A stretch of 64,000 nt of DNA, taken from positions 79,157,696 to 79,221,695 of the forward strand of contig OY720643.1 of assembly GCA_963169105.1 (NCBI GenBank), written 5' to 3'. The position numbers and the translations under genes are program-made. Position 1 is the stretch's first letter; each line of letters begins with the position of its first letter. Below, piece after piece: positions 1-11,627 of this stretch. Under the pieces are notes generated by a model. That model saw only the letters and a list, made by a program, of their open reading frames with translations, had not been told where the DNA came from and did not search any database. The DNA comes from Ceriagrion tenellum. Lineage: Eukaryota; Arthropoda; Insecta; Odonata; Coenagrionidae.

Positions 1-153
1 TCCTATTGAGGGAAGCCTAGATGAAGGTTTGGTTATTTCAACAATATGATATTTAAATTCCTTGAGCTTCAGAAAATGCAAGAATTACAGCTAAGGACAG
101 CTATGTCTCATTTAACTACTTAGAAAACTTCATTCCATTGAACAACGATACAA

Positions 154-856
154 ATGAAATTATTTTTCTGGAAACGGCATAAAAAAGCTCATAATTTGGT
201 CAATATATCATTATTAAAAATAAATTTAAAAGCTTTTACCCCCTCTTATGACTTGTATATAGGGAAACACATCAGGGAAATAACTAGTGTAGCAAACCGT
301 AGATTAGGATTCGTAAAAAGAATTAGAGCGAGTGCAAAGGAGCTCAGCTAGGTTTTTTAAAGGCCGTTATGATAATTGTATAAGTGTTACGAGTTTAATA
401 GAGAAACTAGGATGGGAATTACTATCAGAACGCAGGTTAAAATATAGGTTAAACCTTTTAAGTAAATTCAAAACCGATTTATTCACAGATGACGTTAGAT
501 ATATATTGAGAACCCCTGCGTATTATGCTAGGTTTGATCATCTTAACAAGATTAGAGATTGTCGTACCGATAGATTTAAAATGTCATTTTTCCCGCGTAC
601 TATAAGAGAGAACAATAGGCAGCGTAGCAAAGGGATAAGGAGGATAAATATAGTTAGAGTAGTCTGTAGTGCATGATGCATGTAATAACAACCATTAATC
701 CCTTTCTTATTATGCAGATACTAACCATGTGACACTATTATCTACCATGCCTTCATTAAATATCCTACTTGCATGTCAATAGTGCATGTCTGGTGATCTT
801 CACCTCCTGCCACACACCCTCGTGGTGGCTCGCTGGGTATTACGTAGATGTAGATG
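154..856 (+). pseudogene. CR1-like LINE, truncated reverse transcriptase 3' end with tail
   Basis: Remnant of the C-terminal part of a non-LTR reverse transcriptase and the element's 3' end. Frame 154-351 reads HIREITSVANRRLGFVKRI, the segment after the RT palm in CR1-like LINEs. Frame 332-676 reads QRSSARFFKGRYD, then SVTSLIEKLGWELLSERR and a C-terminal TDRFKMSFFPRTI block, the usual order for this family. The two frames abut at about 315-335: after FVKRI the ELERVQRSSAR block follows at once, so the stretch of about 40 residues that normally holds the LVRPxLEYAxxVWDP motif is deleted. The 3' untranslated end has a short hairpin around CCACACACCC/GGTGGCTCGC (about 810-832) and ends in GTAGATGTAGATG. 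The copy is 5'-truncated and dead. Clade (CR1 versus relatives) is from motif style only. Confidence 0.85.
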
Positions 857-1282
857 TTACACGCGTCATTCGAAAATTGTCTCGCTCATGACTTGAGCAT
901 TCAGCGAAGCACTCGCCAAATAAGTTCAAGAATTCTTGCGTTGCACATACTCAATTTTCTTTTGTATAATTCATTTGAATGTAATTGTGCGCCTCCGATA
1001 TTTAGAGAAAAAGTGTACTCGACTTTAGTGAACCTTGTGTCAAATTATTTACTCGCATTTGAGATTTTTTTCGTTCAAGGAATTAAAACAGTTTCTTGGG
1101 TAGCTCTTTTATACATGTGCAATTACTTGGTATCAGTAGGGATAACTCATTGATTACGAAATTTAACATTTGAAGCAAAATAAATGAGGAGTGAGGGCAA
1201 AGAATAAAGTATCACATATGGAAATGCATAACAAAATATGTTCTTTTGGCTATGCATTCACATATACAACTAATACTCTGAT
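857..1282. other. unannotated A+T-rich stretch
   Basis: One 99-codon open frame (854-1153, plus) has no recognisable domain and ordinary A+T-rich composition. I see nothing supportable here. Confidence 0.5.
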
Positions 1283-1480
1283 ATCGGGCCGTCGGCCAGG
1301 GTGGCGACGGGGTTAAGTCCTCGTATGCCCATCCCGGGGTCGCGGGTTCGAGTCCCGCCTGAGTGGAATTTCCCCACTCAGGACATGGTTGTTGGTGTTC
1401 CGTCTAATGCTAATTTTGATCACCCGATATAAAAGGCCAAGATATTTTCGGGATCGTTATAATAAATAGATAAATAAATA
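1283..1480 (+). mobile_element. tRNA-derived SINE, plus strand
   Basis: A pol III-type head is visible: a box A-like GGTGGCGACGGGGTTAAG at about 1300-1317 and a box B GGTTCGAGTCC at 1345-1355, spaced as in a tRNA. Just after box B lies a 9-bp hairpin, CCTGAGTGG/CCACTCAGG (1358-1382). A non-tRNA body follows and ends in an AATAAATAGATAAATAAATA tail near 1480. It is the same family as the minus-strand copy at 17780-18005, which has the same head and hairpin. No functional tRNA is expected because the acceptor stem is not formed. A clear target-site duplication was not found. Confidence 0.85.
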
Positions 1481-3574
1481 TTCTTACTTCAATTTCTCGC
1501 AACGATCGGTCCATAGGACACCCACGGTTTCAACGCTAAAGCGTCACAAAAAAGTTCAGCGGGCCCAAAAAAAGCACACGGGCTATGAAACGGAGAACAA
1601 TAGTATAAAAACTCGTGGGCATTCAAATAATTAGTGATCTCTATTCACAATTCTTAAATCCCTTAGGGTGGAGAAATATAATTTGAGTGATTGTAACAAG
1701 TTTCAATACTTCCCGTGGAGCCTTTCTGTGAATTTATTGATATGGTATAGACTGCGAAGCCATAGTGTATAGCTGTAGTCTGTAATATTATGGATTCCAA
1801 ACTCTCCAGCTTCAAGGACGCATCTTGTGCTCGAATTGCGTCTCGCAAGTTTTGAGGTACTTCATTGAGACCGATAGTTTCGTTCTAAATGTATCTACGT
1901 TGATCCTAGAGGAAGTTATCCTGCACAACTCGATAACCTGAAGACATAGGGACGCTTCAAATTAGTAGTGTTCACTGAAAAACCGTAATTGAAAAAATTA
2001 ATCATTTCCTGTTCTCGGTGTAACCGAAATCAATGGCCAACTCAACGATATCGGATTTTGATTCATAATAAATTAAAAAATGCTGCTCCTTGAAACACAG
2101 ACCAGCGTCCTCAACGATAATTTGTTGTTGATGTGAGCAGTTACAGTATTAGAAAACTAATATTTTTCAGACTAGAGATTCTTCCTTGTCTATCAAGTGC
2201 GAAACACGTACGTTTTAAAAATAAATATGGTCCGAGTGTTTTGCTGTAACTTTAATTTAACTATTTGATTCATAGATAATTTATGGATACACAGATATGG
2301 ATACAATAAAATACACAGCACGTCAGTACCTTATAGAGGTGCAATGACTTAAAGTACATTATTGCCTCTTTCTTGAGTAAACTGTAAAGAAATTAATGGC
2401 GATGTCATGAAAGAATTTTTGCAGTATCTTAACAGCATCAAACTTGGCACGATATATAAGATCATTTTAAAATGGGCTTCAACTGAATAGTCTTTCCGTA
2501 AAACAAAATAACATCTGGTGGGTATGCTTCTATGAAGCAAATCTGAGCAAAGTATAACGCGCTAGAAAGACTTCGTGAGGAAGAAAAAGGAGCAGTTGAA
2601 TGTTTGGAAGATGATGTCTCTTCTTTTGATCACCATCAAGTTGCAAACATTCATTGCCAACTGAAAATAATAAATCAGTTATTCATAAATTATTTATCGC
2701 TCTATTTACCGAAAGATTTAAAAAATGCTTGCTGTCTTATTATCTCAGTGATAGTAAATATTTTGTTAAATATCTTGGATTAAATTCATGAATATGCTAC
2801 TTTTGTAATTGCTACAATGTATTGAGCATGGAATTGAAATATTTGTTGAGGGCAGGTGCTGTGATGTGATAAGATTCTTGTAAATAGTGACATGTTTTCT
2901 ATGTGATTGTTATTATTTTTGCCTGTGTTGTAATAACTTATGCTTGCTCCAAAGGAATTCTTTCCTAGAGCCAATAAATCTTATATATCTATACCCCACA
3001 CGGATGCAGATAATAACAATAATTTTGTTAATTATAGGTGTGTCTCCTCTCTCTCTCTCTCAATTAATCTCTATACAGCTCTTTTGTTTGGAATACCTTA
3101 CCCTATTGGTTAAAAATAGTATCAGCCTATTTTCGTCAGGATTTTATTTAGATCGCAAACTCTATCGCGAAAAGCGCTGGTGACTCTTCCCCACCCTTCG
3201 AAGTAAAATGTAGTTACATTAACAGCATTTTCTACCATGAACTGTACCTTCTAGTCCTTATTTGAATTTATTTGTGCGTGAGAGTTGAAATAGAAAAAGT
3301 AATGTGGTGATGAAGAGAAAGTCTTTGGATTGGACAAGCAATATAAGTATTTACGTACAATAAATATTTGTCCATTTATTCGATCCTCTCAGATAATGAA
3401 CTCACGGCTATTATATTTTGGAGATTTCATGTCGTACGAGAACGGCTTTCTTATTTTGATCCAACACCCCCTTAAAATCTTTTTATAATGCTTGACCACT
3501 TCAGAGTCACTGAATGACATCCATCTGAAGATTGGCTTTTCTATCTATTTTACCCACAAATATATTCTTAATAT
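1481..3574. other. A+T-rich stretch with no recognised gene
   Basis: No supported coding region. A short CT microsatellite lies near 3048-3061. Small open frames on the minus strand (1663-1848, 2349-2540, 2786-2974) have no recognised motif. Confidence 0.5.
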
Positions 3575-3860
3575 ACCCGTTGTGTTCTCAGGGTGTGTTC
3601 AATTTATTTGGTTCATCTTTTTTCTATGCTCCATACGGTGCTCCATACATGCTCTTCCTCTACTCGTCTGTACACTTCATCATTTCTTATTTTATCCATT
3701 TATTTTATCTTCAGTATCCTTCTAAAGCACCAGGTTTCGAATGCTTCTCGTCTTTTCTCATCAGCTTTTACAATGGCCCATGCTTCCAATCCATAGAGTG
3801 CCCCGCTCCAGATGCTCAAACTCCTCGCTCCTCGCGTTCTTTATCTTTCATTACAATAAT
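3575..3860 (-). pseudogene. LINE reverse transcriptase fragment, antisense
   Basis: Read on the minus strand, the DNA gives GALYGLEAWAIVKADEKRR followed by EAFETWCFRRILKIK. This is the post-RT block (consensus style YGxExW ... FExWCWRRMLKI) common in arthropod endonuclease-RT LINEs. The same block occurs at 30683-31163 and 43477-44020, also on the minus strand. The plus-strand open frames here (3492-3906) are shadows of it. Both ends are missing and the frame is broken, so it is a dead fragment. Confidence 0.75.
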
Positions 3861-3939
3861 TTTAGTGAAATGGATAAATAGCTTTCTCCTTATCAATACT
3901 CATTAAAAAGTAATGAAATATCATTGCCATGTCTGCGTT

Positions 3940-4640
3940 TCCTCTCGTCAATCGCTTTTTGAGTGATCTTCGAACGCGTTAATTCCGGCGACCGGGAAAA
4001 GATCGCGGGGAAAACATTTGCCGTCCGCACCGCGGATAGAACCCCCTTATCGACTAGTTCACGTCATATCCTCGTTTCGCTTCGGTGCACTTGAGCGGGA
4101 AGTGTGCATTTGAGCGTGAGCGCTAGCTAGAGTTCAGAGCGGTGGTGGGGAAGGGGGTCATAGTTAGGCGGGAAGGTGGTCGGTGAGTTCGCAAAAAAAT
4201 GAGAAGATCGCAACGCGGTGCATAATGGCGCATTCTGTAATACGGGGAGCGCCACCGTTCAAAGGGAATGAATGGGGTCCCTTTTCTGTGTATCGCAACT
4301 GCACTGCGTGACGGCGATTATGACGAGTAAATAATCGGGATCCCATTACTAAACTCTATAGACACAGGGCGAGTGACCCAACTCCTCCCGGCTGAACCGG
4401 CCACATCAAAGAGAATGTCAGAGGATAGGCTATTGAGGAGGAGGTTGGCGAGAGCTGGCTCGCTGCGGGAACTTAGGGGAGGAGTGTGAGGTCTGTCGGG
4501 GACTTGGTGGGGGCAGCTAACTGTCCTTTCTCGTCTGGGGGCGATTGAGAGGGAGGTCAGTCGACCGGCATGGGACTGTGACGGTCCGATCAAAGGACTT
4601 CATGACGAATAACTTCTCAACCCTGACAGGTGCATTTTCT
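3940..4640. other. GC-rich, CpG-containing island
   Basis: Base composition rises sharply against A+T-rich flanks and CpG dinucleotides are common (for example about 3960-4090). Open frames exist on both strands (4164-4346, 4318-4593, 4545-4784) but none shows a known domain. It could be an unmethylated regulatory region, a first exon or an old GC-rich repeat; the sequence does not decide. Confidence 0.45.
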
Positions 4641-6469
4641 TCCCCGTGCATTTTGTACACTTTGTATGCCGGATACACTCATTCTTCCTCACTCGCAGAT
4701 CCGCACAAATTCAACGCTTTCGTTCCAAGTATGAATCACGTTATTGAATCTCTTATCCTGGGACTCTTTGCAGTTGACCTTTAGTGCACTCATTTTGATG
4801 GTTTGACATTAGATTGTATAGGAGATTGCATATCATCCATCCCCAGTACACATCCTGCGTGTCGCTTTCGTTCCATTTAGGAATCGCATAATTGGATCGT
4901 ACGGCCGGGGTCTGTTTTGAGCAATTGCTTTGTCTAGTTTACTTGAGGGCAGAGCATAGATTTATCATTGTCATCAACAGTCATCAATTCAATGATTGGT
5001 GTGCTAGTATTCACCTCGAACATCTTCCATAAGCTAACTGATTTACACCGTCGTAACGTATCGTTTGAACCCCATTAATTGCCATTAATGTAGTGATTTG
5101 TTGATAGCAGCCCTCCATTATGCCCTGCTAAATTCCTTCCATGTTAATCTATTCTATATCCCGTTTTATTTGTCACGTGCATGTCCCATCCTCGGTCCTC
5201 CTCGGAATTTCTCTGAAATTAATAGTATAGATTTTCATCTTTTGATTAATTTTTATGCCAACTTCGTATCTTTTATTGCATGAACATGGCTATATATAAC
5301 CTTATTTTTTCTCTTGCAATGTCACTGCAGAGTTAGTTAGTTCTTCAAAAGTGTCCAACACATCTAGATCCCTTTTTCTTGATATCAATGCATATCGTCA
5401 ACTCCTTGTTTGTTATTCTGTACCAAATAAGAGGGAATCCAAAAATCTGTAGCGAAAGATTACGGATATATATATATAGTATGCCCCGCGAGTAGTAAAT
5501 TTTTCCCTATACCCTATAAATAAGCCTGGTACGTCTTTGTACACACTTATGTTCTACTCATACATGTTCATACCACAAATTAGTTGAATGTTGTATACCA
5601 AGAGCATATACTCCGTTATAGATTCAATAATGAAATTGTTTGTCAAACATCTGTTGCTTAGTTGTTCCAGGCATGCTAGTTCAGCAGATAAGTTTTGAAT
5701 GTTTGTATAGTATAAGTAGCCATCTACTATTTCAACAGTGGTAGACGTTACTCGCAATTTTAGGCGTGTGCAAAGTGCTTCCCCCTGTTTTTTCTTAATG
5801 AATGGCATAAGATGGAGGTGTATATTAAATTTAAACTCTAGGTAAGGTCATGTAATTGAAGCAAGGAGTATGTCCGCTTATATTGATCGCCTTGGGACGC
5901 TTAAAGCCTTTTTTCTCGATACAGTTTATAATTTTGCTTTTTACAGCAATTTAGAACTTAAATGCGCGCATATCGGAGCATGTATAATCCACTCAGAGAT
6001 ATTTGAGGAAATTGGAAGTGTTATAGAAACCGTGGTTGATCATGCAACTGTGATGAATTTCCAATTCAACCCGTTTGGTGCATTATCTATTTCCGTAACA
6101 CCTTTAAAATGATTTGCCTTAATCACAATCTAATGTTTTCATTCATAAAAACGGAGACGTAAAAATAGACAAGAATTTTGCATCAATAACTAAATTAATT
6201 GCTAAATTCAGATTTATAGAAACATTTTCATATGTTCCCTTAATGCACTAAGATGAACACATCACAGCGACCGAAATTCACATTATCACTTGAATATGAA
6301 GTTTTGAATTCTCACTAAAATGGTTGACTACTGTATTTGATAATTTTCCTGTAAACAGGATTTCCCCAGGCTTTTAATTAACTTCATTTAATTTAACTGA
6401 GACCCCTCATTAAGTTGACGAAATATTCCACACCCCATTCTGTATCGTTCTCCACTCAGCTCTGTAAAA
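4641..6469. other. A+T-rich stretch with no recognised gene
   Basis: No repeat, RNA or coding feature supported. Open frames at 5554-5808 (minus) and 5870-6112 (plus) have no recognised motif. Confidence 0.45.
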
Positions 6470-6471
6470 TA

Positions 6472-6529
6472 CATGGCCGAGCAATCTCCAAATCGTTTTT
6501 CTTGTTCCACTTAAGAGTTCAAATCCTGG
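6472..6529 (+). repeat. degenerate tRNA-like (SINE head) sequence
   Basis: Box A-like TGGCCGAGCAAT (from 6474) and box B-like AGTTCAAATCCTG (6516-6528) are spaced about as in a Leu/Ser-type tRNA. The stems are largely lost. It leads directly into the 152-bp tandem unit at 6531, so it is probably a SINE head rather than a gene. Confidence 0.45.
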
Positions 6530-6530
6530 T

Positions 6531-6829
6531 CACTGCGGTTTCTTTCGAAAAACTATGCGACAAGAAGCTCTGGGGTTAATTTGAGACTTCATTCTCTCCA
6601 ATGGAAATATAGTTTTTACATCGATTTTCCAAAGCTATGTTTTTTTACTGCTTCCCCGTGAATACTAGAAAAACGTTCTGGGCACTGCGGTTTCTTTCGA
6701 AAAACTATGCAACAAGAAGCTCTGGGGTTAATTTGAGACTTCATTCTCTCCAATGGAAATATAGTTTTTACATCGATTTTCCAAAGCTATGTTTTTTTAC
6801 TGCTCCCCCTTGAATACTAGAAAAAAGTT
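6531..6829 (+). repeat. tandem dimer, 152-bp unit
   Basis: Two nearly identical copies, 6531-6682 and 6683-6829, both starting CACTGCGGTTTCTTTCG and ending near GAATACTAGAAAAA. Only a handful of differences separate them, so the duplication is young compared with the surrounding elements. The first copy follows a tRNA-like head; the second has none. Confidence 0.9.
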
Positions 6830-7163
6830 GAAGTAATAAGATCAAAGTCGATGACTGCTAATTAATCACAATCACATGGCGCAGGAAAACATTGGAATTA
6901 CATTTAACATCAGAGAAATTAATTTTACACATTTATTGCTCTACAACTACAAAAATTAACATATTTGTATGAATAATATAGCATAGTTACGTAAGACATT
7001 TAGGACAACTTTTTTCGTGCTTGAAAAAAATAGGTCATAACATCCGAATGAAAATTGTATAATTTAATTTGTCTGATATTTCTTTTCTTTATCTTTTGTT
7101 GCAATAAAGTTTAAAAAAATTCAAGCATTTTACATTTTTTCTATTCCACGATTTCATTTTTAC

Positions 7164-7210
7164 TTTGGACCGATAAAGATTTCGGCACTCTGTGCCATTG
7201 TCAAGGTTAT
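7164..7210 (-). repeat. Penelope-type tail with hammerhead-like core, minus strand
   Basis: On the minus strand the order is TTGACAAT, a perfect 5-bp stem GGCAC-AGA-GUGCC, then GAAA, then a short hairpin and GGUC. A hammerhead core is CUGANGA, stem II, GAAA, stem III, then UH. Two differences (U for C3, A for G8) are transitions. A convincing stem I partner was not found. Read as a decayed Penelope-like element terminus; the hammerhead reading is inference. Confidence 0.45.
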
Positions 7211-8096
7211 AAATTGTACATGCAGCAAAAATCACGGTCTTAGAGAGAATAAGCATGTGGAATGGAACAATGGGTCTTATTCATCCTTATTTGAAGCGCA
7301 TGACTTATGCTTAGTCACGCCTGAGACTTTCACTGAAGTATAATTCAATCATACCTTATTTTGATTAATTCTTTATTCATAAATTTCCAAATTTTTATGG
7401 CTCCTGAACTCTGAAACGCTTATGTCACACTATTTAAATCCACGGGTAACAGAACTAGTCAGTAGCAAGTTTGTTGCTAATTACCTCAACTCAACATAAG
7501 TTCGAAATAAAAATTTAGTGATACGCATGCCTAACATTTCTAAGAACTGAAGTCGGGTTAATTTTTATCTCTGAATCTGGGCCTCTGTATTTCATAGGTT
7601 TAGCGATAAGTAAGTAGTTCTTGAAATAAAAACCGCAAAAGGCCTATTTTCCTATTGCTACTGAGGGCCTCCACCCATTTACACTGTGTTCAGTAGTTTT
7701 CGTTTTTCATTTTTGAAAATGATTATAAATCATTAGATGAAAATAGGAGACTGCAGGCACAAATGGACAGTTTATAGCATCAGAGTTAAGCATATATTCC
7801 AAGCGAGATAAAATAATTGGACATGTGTTTGCTCAAATAATTATAATAATTTGTAATTCCAATTATATTTTAAAAATTTATTGAATAATTTTAAGGAAGA
7901 ATAGATCTAAAGGAGTCATTCACTCATATTCTCTCTTTGGCTCCTTATTGATTGTTCATTTAGTATTATTTAGATTATCCCAGAGTATCAGAGCAGAGAA
8001 TCAAGGGAGGAACATCGGAAAAAGTTGTACACAAACAGTCCCACACAGGTTGCATAATTTAAAGTTCCATTGGCACTAACAAATTGTCGCTTGTCT
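7211..8096. other. A+T-rich stretch with no recognised gene
   Basis: Nothing supported beyond simple A+T-rich sequence. Confidence 0.5.
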
Positions 8097-8774
8097 CAGA
8101 TCATACTTTTACTTCTGCGCTGATTATTTATTGCGTCAATCATTTTAAGATACACCGGCTATATTAATTGGAAAATAACAGTTTTAAACCACCAAAATAT
8201 CATGCCTTGTTTTGTAACTAATACTTACCGCTAAAACTATTACCCGTGCGCTGTTCTTTTAACTGAACTGCTAGACGATATTTCACCTTACCTCTAACTA
8301 TATTTTCTTCCCTTCTTCAGAGTGAAATCTTAGGTATGGAACCGCATTTCTCATTTCCCAGGTCACACTTTTAATTTTGCGCTAATTAATTATTGCGTCA
8401 AGCATTTTATCATACAGCGGGTAAATTTATTTGAAAATGACAGTTTTAAACCAGTCAAATAAGAGTGAACGCCTCTCTGTGCTCAAAGTTCGATCTTTCC
8501 TCGTGGGCATTGGCGCAAAGCGCTCAGTAGCGACTGATTGTTACATTGTATGTCCGGCAGTCGAGAACATCTAGTCCCGTAAAGGTCGCAAAAATCCACA
8601 GTTTTAAACTACCAAAATACCATTTATTGCTTTTTTAACTAATGCTTACCTCTAAAAATATCACACGTGCGCTGTTCTCTTAAGTGAATTGGCAGACGAT
8701 ATTTCATACCTCCATTTCATACCCCTAACTTTGCTTTCTCCCCTGCTTCAGAGAAAAATCTTAGTTGTGGAACC
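8097..8774 (+). repeat. ~255-bp tandem duplication; second copy interrupted
   Basis: Copy 1 is 8097-8343 and copy 2 is 8359-8774. Shared blocks include TTATTGCGTCAA, ACAGTTTTAAACCA, GTGCGCTGTTCT, CAGACGATATTTCA and a final GGAACC. The second copy is longer only because of the insert at 8454-8597. Divergence is moderate, so this duplication is older than the dimer at 6531. Confidence 0.85.
8454..8597. mobile_element. 144-bp unidentified insertion with 14-bp target-site duplication
   Basis: Comparison with copy 1 of the surrounding duplication shows that these 144 bp are extra. They are flanked by ACAGTTTTAAACCA (8440-8453) and ACAGTTTTAAACTA (8598-8611), a 14-bp direct repeat with one mismatch, which fits retroposition by a LINE machinery. 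The insert is more GC-rich than its flanks and holds GTTCGATC, reminiscent of a box B, but no clear box A. The source RNA is not recognised. Confidence 0.75.
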
Positions 8775-9035
8775 AATTATTATAATCTCATTACTGATTC
8801 GAAAATATATGCTTTTAAAAATAAATCGTTAGAATTATATATTTTTTGTAAATTTTTGAACGCATTCGGTTCATAAATAGAATGCAACATTATTTTTCCG
8901 CATCACCACCATATGCTGGCACACTGAGAGTGATTATCTTGCCGATAATTAATGGTTAGATGTAGGATTTCCCCAACAGACTTCTGAATAATTATTAACC
9001 GTACTCAAAACCGTGTATGTTTCTTTATTTATATA

Positions 9036-9545
9036 GCTTTAATTTACGCCTCGAATACGCCGTGAGTATTTGGGATCCTGGTCATAAAGATTTAACCAAA
9101 ATAATTACAAAATACAAAGAAAGGCAGCGCGCTTCGTTAAAAATTGCTACGAACGAATATATAGAGTAACACAACTGTTAAAGGGATTAAGGTGGGAGCG
9201 CTTGGAGACTCGGAGGCTGCACGCTATACTTATGCTGCTTGAGATATTCAGAACTGATGTGTTTCAGAGCGACACAGAGAATATTATCATGACGCCTCAC
9301 TATATTTCTAGGTCTTACAGAAGGGATAAAATAAGAAAGATACATTACCGAACAGATAGGTACAAAAACTCGTTATTTCTGGGCAGAATAAGCGACCACA
9401 GTAAAAACTGAGCTATTCTAAATACATTCCCCTTAGTACATGTCGCCATTTCACCTCCTAAAATTTTACAGCTTTACACGGCTGGTGACCTACCACCCCC
9501 TGACACACGCCCATGCGGTGGTTCGCGGGGCAGTACGTAGATGAT
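9036..9545 (+). pseudogene. CR1-like LINE, second 3'-end copy
   Basis: The translation starts with RLEYAVSIWDPGHKDLTKI (RT C-terminal LEYAxxVWDP motif), then after a frameshift continues RWERLETRRLHAILMLLEIF and TPHYISRSYRRDKIRKI, ending in the TDRYKNSLF block at 9411. This is the same order as the copy at 154-856 and the shorter copy at 55800-56090. The 3' end carries the matching CACACGCCC/GGTGGTTCGC hairpin near 9501-9525 and ends GTAGATG near 9542. The frame 9202-9411 is intact; upstream is frameshifted. 5'-truncated, inactive. Confidence 0.85.
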
Positions 9546-10729
9546 CGATTTATTTGTGAAATGAATTAGCTGAGTGATACGAAATGTGAAATCAATACTC
9601 ACCATTTAAATTCTTTTAACTGAAATCTAAAAAATCTCCTCGGATTAAACTACATTAATGGTGAGACGTGAAGATATTTATAGTAGGGAGAATATTTTTT
9701 ATTTAGGGAAAATATTTTTTATTTATTTTCAAGATGCATCCCAGCCTAAATTACTGTAAAAAACCATTACAGTTGCGCTTAAAGGATGGAAAAATATGTT
9801 TCACATCAATTCAATTTCTTTCTCTTGTAACTTGCCTAGTCACTTTCTGGAATTAATTATTCGTTTTCCAGTTTTTTACTATCTAAAGTTAATCGTGAAT
9901 AATTGTAATTTTTATCCATAAGATTATATCCATATCCATAAGATTATATCCATAAGAATATCCATAAGTTAGGGCAATTGTTGGCATGAAATGGCTGGTT
10001 TTCTCATTATTGCTTAATTATATAGTATATATAAGATTGTATAATTTCCAGTAGTCTTCAAGTTGGATAGATCGTTCACTTCGTCATAGTTCACTTTATT
10101 TTATTGATTTTTCAGTGTTTTAGCTAAATGGCTTCAGGTGTCAATGCACCTTTCAAATGAACCTCAGTTTCACGGATTATAGAACTTTCAAGTTTATTGC
10201 ATTATGCCTTGGAATGGCATTTGAAAGTTTGTAAGTCATACATTAGTACCCATTACGTCATCCCATTTGAGGAAAGGAAGGCAACAAATTTACTACCTAG
10301 GAAACTTTCATTTAATTATTTACGCCCTAAATTTCAAGTCCTTGTCTATATCTATTACTTGCCTTGCCCTCATAATTTGCTTCATACATACAATCATATT
10401 CTTACTCTCAATTACTCTTAATGTGCTCAATTTTCTTAAGAATCCTTCAAGAAATGTCTCGCCATATTCACCTAAAATGTTATCGGTCTACCCATTCCCC
10501 TCAAGTCATATATTTCAGTATCATGTACCTGTTTCTACATTCAGCTGTTTTTGGTCTACTTGCCTCGGCAAAACAAATGTAGCAATTTCCTTTCGTATGT
10601 TTAGGTTACTAAATCCACTTACTTACTATCCAACTTACAATATTAAAATCTCATTACAATCTCATTAAAATACAGTCTTATCCCATTAGCACTTTGCCCA
10701 TATATATCAACATATTACCCTTCTAACCA
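9546..10729. other. A+T-rich stretch
   Basis: Apart from the minisatellite at 9913-9968 no feature is supported. Two overlapping plus-strand open frames (10197-10668) have no recognised domain. Confidence 0.45.
9913..9968 (+). repeat. minisatellite of ATCCATAAGATTAT-type units
   Basis: TATCCATAAGATTATATCCA and variants recur about three to four times in 56 bp. Confidence 0.8.
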
Positions 10730-10884
10730 ACTCAAGAATTGTTCGGCAGGCAGGAAGTTATCACTGTTGGAATCATACTAAACGTAAAGTTAGTACTACT
10801 TTGAAGGTTGAGGAGTAATCATTATAAAATAACTTAACGAATCAACTTCACTGCCTTTCGAATAACCTACGTCAAATACTAATT
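10730..10884 (+). repeat. dispersed ~160-bp repeat, copy 1
   Basis: Shares ACTCAAGAATTGTTCGGCAG, GGAAGTTATCAC, GGAATCATACTAAAC, AAGGTTGAGGAGTAA and CCTACGTCAAA with 11628-11797, same orientation. Non-coding; identity of the element unknown. Confidence 0.8.
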
Positions 10885-11627
10885 GGCCATTAAGGTCTTC
10901 TATCGCTCACCGGGAAAAACGACGTTTTAAGCCCGTATATTTCTAGTGCCTATTTTCCAAATTTTATTCTTCTGATAAGATATCCTGTAGTGTGTGATAT
11001 CTAAATCATTCTCTATAATTTTTTAAGTAACTGAAACATTAAATCAACCTGCTTCTAAAGCATAGGAACTCAATGCGGGTGATTGACTCTGAATCCAAGC
11101 TGTAAATCACCTAGTTAGCATTTTGTCCAACCACTATTTGCTTTCTCAAGCCTACACTACTTTTTCTATTCATGACGCAAAGGGATGATTATACCTTTAA
11201 TACACTTAAAAAGGATATACTCAAGCTTCTACCGGTAAGTTTTGAAGTCATTCCCAGTGAAATTAATTGCATTGGAGAGCAACTATAGTAAAATAAATTG
11301 CAACCATTAATTAACCATCTCATGCAGGAGTACCACATAAAATGCACGATTTTCGACAAAGCAACAGTTATGAAAAAAATCGCAATAGGTTAATAGAAGA
11401 CTAGATTAGCTAAATTTTTGGCCCCGTTCATATTCATAATAAGTGAATCAAAGAGTTTAACCAAAATTATTTATTTTTGATGTAAATTTAGCTTTCTAAT
11501 TCCATCCTTCTAGAAATTTGAAATATTAAGCCTAATTTAGAGCGAAAAAGAATGAAAGCGTAATACTGGCAAGATTTTTTCCTGTGGTTATTCGTATGTT
11601 TTACTGCTTTTTGTCATTTTAATGGCC
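10885..11627. other. A+T-rich spacer between two repeat copies
   Basis: No feature supported. Confidence 0.5.

Noticed and set aside
1285..1375. Functional tRNA gene
   Set aside because: No acceptor stem and a SINE body with A-rich tail follows.
3492..3906. Overlapping plus-strand frames up to 124 codons
   Set aside because: Shadows of the antisense LINE fragment.
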